The notes under the pieces: model-generated | What the model saw: only the letters and a program-made list of their open reading frames with translations | What the model was told of the DNA's origin: nothing | Database searches by the model: none | Shown: positions 55,961-57,024 of the stretch, piece after piece | Layout of the letters: every line of letters starts with the position of its first letter | How positions within the stretch are numbered: the stretch's first letter is position 1 | Assembly: GCA_017459925.1 (NCBI GenBank) | Contig: JAFUCC010000105.1 | Span: 1-57,024 of the forward strand | Direction of reading: 5' to 3' | Source of the DNA: Eggerthellaceae bacterium | GTDB lineage: Bacteria > Actinomycetota > Coriobacteriia > Coriobacteriales > Eggerthellaceae | DNA length: 57,024 nucleotides | Translations under genes and position numbers: made by a program

Positions 55961-55991
55961 GGGGTCTCCGGCACATTCTGGCGGAGACCCC
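55961..55991 (+). terminator. Hairpin after ferritin-like gene
   Basis: GGGGTCTCCG (55961-55970) pairs perfectly with CGGAGACCCC (55982-55991), followed by TTCG only. It may reduce readthrough into the flavoprotein gene 23 nt later. Confidence 0.65.
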
Positions 55992-56013
55992 TTCGTGTAG
56001 GGCGGAGGATGCC

Positions 56014-56652
56014 ATGTCCAAAAAGATCGTCGTCGTGAACGCTGGCCCAAGGAAAGGCTGGAACACCGACACGCTCATTACCGAGGCCGCGCGTGGCGCA
56101 GCCGACGCCGGCGCCGAGATCGAGCGCTTCGATCTGTTCAAGCTCGAGCGCTACACCGGTTGCATCTCGTGCTTCGGTTGCAAGAAGAACAAGTTCAAGG
56201 GGCGCTGCATCTGCAAGGACGGTTTGGCGTCAGTGCTCGAGTCCATCCGCTCGTCTGATGGCCTCATTATCGGCTCGCCCAACTACCTGGGCGAGCTCAC
56301 GGCGTCGTTCCGCGCGCTGTACGAGCGGCTTGTGTTCCAGTACATCACCTACAACGCCGAGGAGCCTTGCTGCAACGAGCGGCCTGTGCCCGTCTTGCTC
56401 GTCATGACGAGCAACGCGCCCGACACTGGTTACGTGCACCTGCTTGAAGGCTACCGCCAGACGCTCAGCCGTTTCGTGGGCCCGACCGAGGTGTTCGTCT
56501 CTGGGAACACGCTTCAGGTGAAGGACTACTCCAAACTCGATTGGGAGTGGTCGATCTTCGACCCGCAGGCCAAGCAGCGCCGCCACGAGGAAGTCTTCCC
56601 TCAGGAATGCCAAGCCGCCTACGAGAAGGGCGCCGCCCTTGCGCGTGGGTGA
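56014..56652 (+). CDS. Flavodoxin-fold NAD(P)H/Fe-S flavoprotein oxidoreductase
   Basis: The 212-aa protein begins MSKKIVVVNAGPRKGWNTDTLITEAA, has GCISCFGCKKNKFKGRCICKDG with four or five cysteines as in iron-sulfur flavoproteins, and LIIGSPNYLGELTASFRALYERL at the FMN site. It is a paralogue of 37703-38344 (GGPRANHNT/AGPRKGWNT). As last gene of the fusion-protein unit it is a candidate electron donor to the rubredoxin domain. GGGCGGAGG precedes ATG 56014. Confidence 0.85.
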   Translation: MSKKIVVVNAGPRKGWNTDTLITEAARGAADAGAEIERFDLFKLERYTGCISCFGCKKNKFKGRCICKDGLASVLESIRSSDGLIIGSPNYLGELTASFRALYERLVFQYITYNAEEPCCNERPVPVLLVMTSNAPDTGYVHLLEGYRQTLSRFVGPTEVFVSGNTLQVKDYSKLDWEWSIFDPQAKQRRHEEVFPQECQAAYEKGAALARG

Positions 56653-56992
56653 AACAGGCACCTGCCTCACTCGACAATTGTTTTGGGGCGTGGGTCAGGG
56701 AATTCCGAGGCTTTCGCGCAAAAATGGCACTATTAGGTGAATCCAATCACTTTGTCGGCACTGTATTAAACGTTGATGCTACCGTGATGCGGGGAAATAG
56801 GTTCATCAGCTCCTGCATCACCGACTTTGACCATTCTCAATTCACCTAATAGAGCCATTTTTGCGCGAAAAGTCTTATGTTGCGGATCGCGTGCCGAACG
56901 TTGGTGTCACGGGCCGCTTTGAGACGGAAGCGGCCATTGCCTAGAATCACATTTTGCGGAATGTAAGATTCGAGAGAAAGGCAACGGCCACC
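56653..56992. other. Intergenic gap holding the family E element
   Basis: The 340-bp gap has no gene. It contains the MITE-like element (56711-56872) and about 120 bp leading to a possible start at 56993. Confidence 0.6.
56711..56872. repeat. MITE-like inverted repeat, family E, copy 2
   Basis: A 162-bp element. Left arm CTTTCGCGCAAAAATGGC followed by (A)CTATTAGGTGAAT pairs with the right arm ATTCACCTAATAGAGCC followed by ATTTTTGCGCGAAAAG, about 30 bp with few mismatches. The core CTATTAGGTGA and the flanking GCGCAAAA are shared with 31561-31759, whose interior differs. No coding frame is inside. Confidence 0.8.
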
Positions 56993-57024
56993 ATGGACAC
57001 TCTACAGGAAAAGGAAGCGATGCA
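56993..57024 (+). CDS. Start of a further gene (partial)
   Basis: ATG at 56993 opens MDTLQEKEAM and runs off the right edge. GAGAAAGG lies about 12 nt upstream. Too short to identify. Confidence 0.4.
   Translation, partial: MDTLQEKEAM

Overview
The window is GC-rich bacterial DNA that looks like a chromosome of an anaerobic, gut-type actinomycete, most likely class Coriobacteriia, family Eggerthellaceae. The grounds are several cytoplasmic-type molybdopterin oxidoreductases with small ferredoxin subunits, heme/cobalamin genes packed with fused enzymes, many TetR/MarR/HxlR regulators next to redox enzymes, and gene junctions filled with long inverted repeats. Genus is not determinable by eye. 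I see no tRNA, rRNA, CRISPR array or intact transposase.

Region 1 (1-12963) starts with the end of smpB and is then a tetrapyrrole block: a C20-methyltransferase (CobI/CbiL type), an ABC-2 exporter pair, a CbiK cobaltochelatase, a secreted membrane-anchored two-domain protein, a HemA-precorrin-2 dehydrogenase fusion, HemC, a CobA-HemD fusion, a MATE transporter, HemB and HemL. Together these take glutamyl-tRNA to uroporphyrinogen III and on to precorrin-2, sirohydrochlorin and cobalt-factor intermediates. Most junctions carry a long inverted repeat of one of three types.

Region 2 (12962-20530) is mixed housekeeping: a CmpB-like membrane protein, a metallophosphoesterase, a cation:proton antiporter, a QueG-like Fe-S protein, a 3-hydroxyacyl-CoA dehydrogenase and an MFS transporter.

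Region 3 (20520-43505) is a redox accessory region. Two molybdoenzyme modules (21562-24381 and 39412-42430) are each divergent from a double-MarR regulator, and the two divergent promoters share a near-identical 37-bp element. Between them lie a TetR/membrane protein pair, a HipBA-type toxin-antitoxin, a flavodoxin-like protein, a TetR-controlled module (membrane-SRPBCC protein, FAD oxidoreductase, cysteine-rich Fe-S protein), a run of small stress/redox genes, and two decayed repeat-rich gaps.

Region 4 (43616-53610) holds a DsbA/metallo-beta-lactamase pair beside an HxlR regulator with a clean palindrome, then a GAF histidine kinase and NarL-type response regulator divergent from an operon. 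The operon encodes a 72-aa protein, a large and a small subunit strongly resembling pyrogallol-phloroglucinol transhydroxylase, a SlyD-like protein, an SDR reductase and two VOC proteins. This is the best candidate for an undescribed system: an aromatic/polyphenol-processing operon whose molybdoenzyme keeps the transhydroxylase architecture but differs at an active-site position.

Region 5 (53751-57024) is a TetR regulator with a perfect operator-like palindrome divergent from a metallo-beta-lactamase-rubredoxin fusion, a ferritin-like protein and an Fe-S/FMN-type flavoprotein, followed by a MITE-like inverted repeat and the first codons of a further gene.
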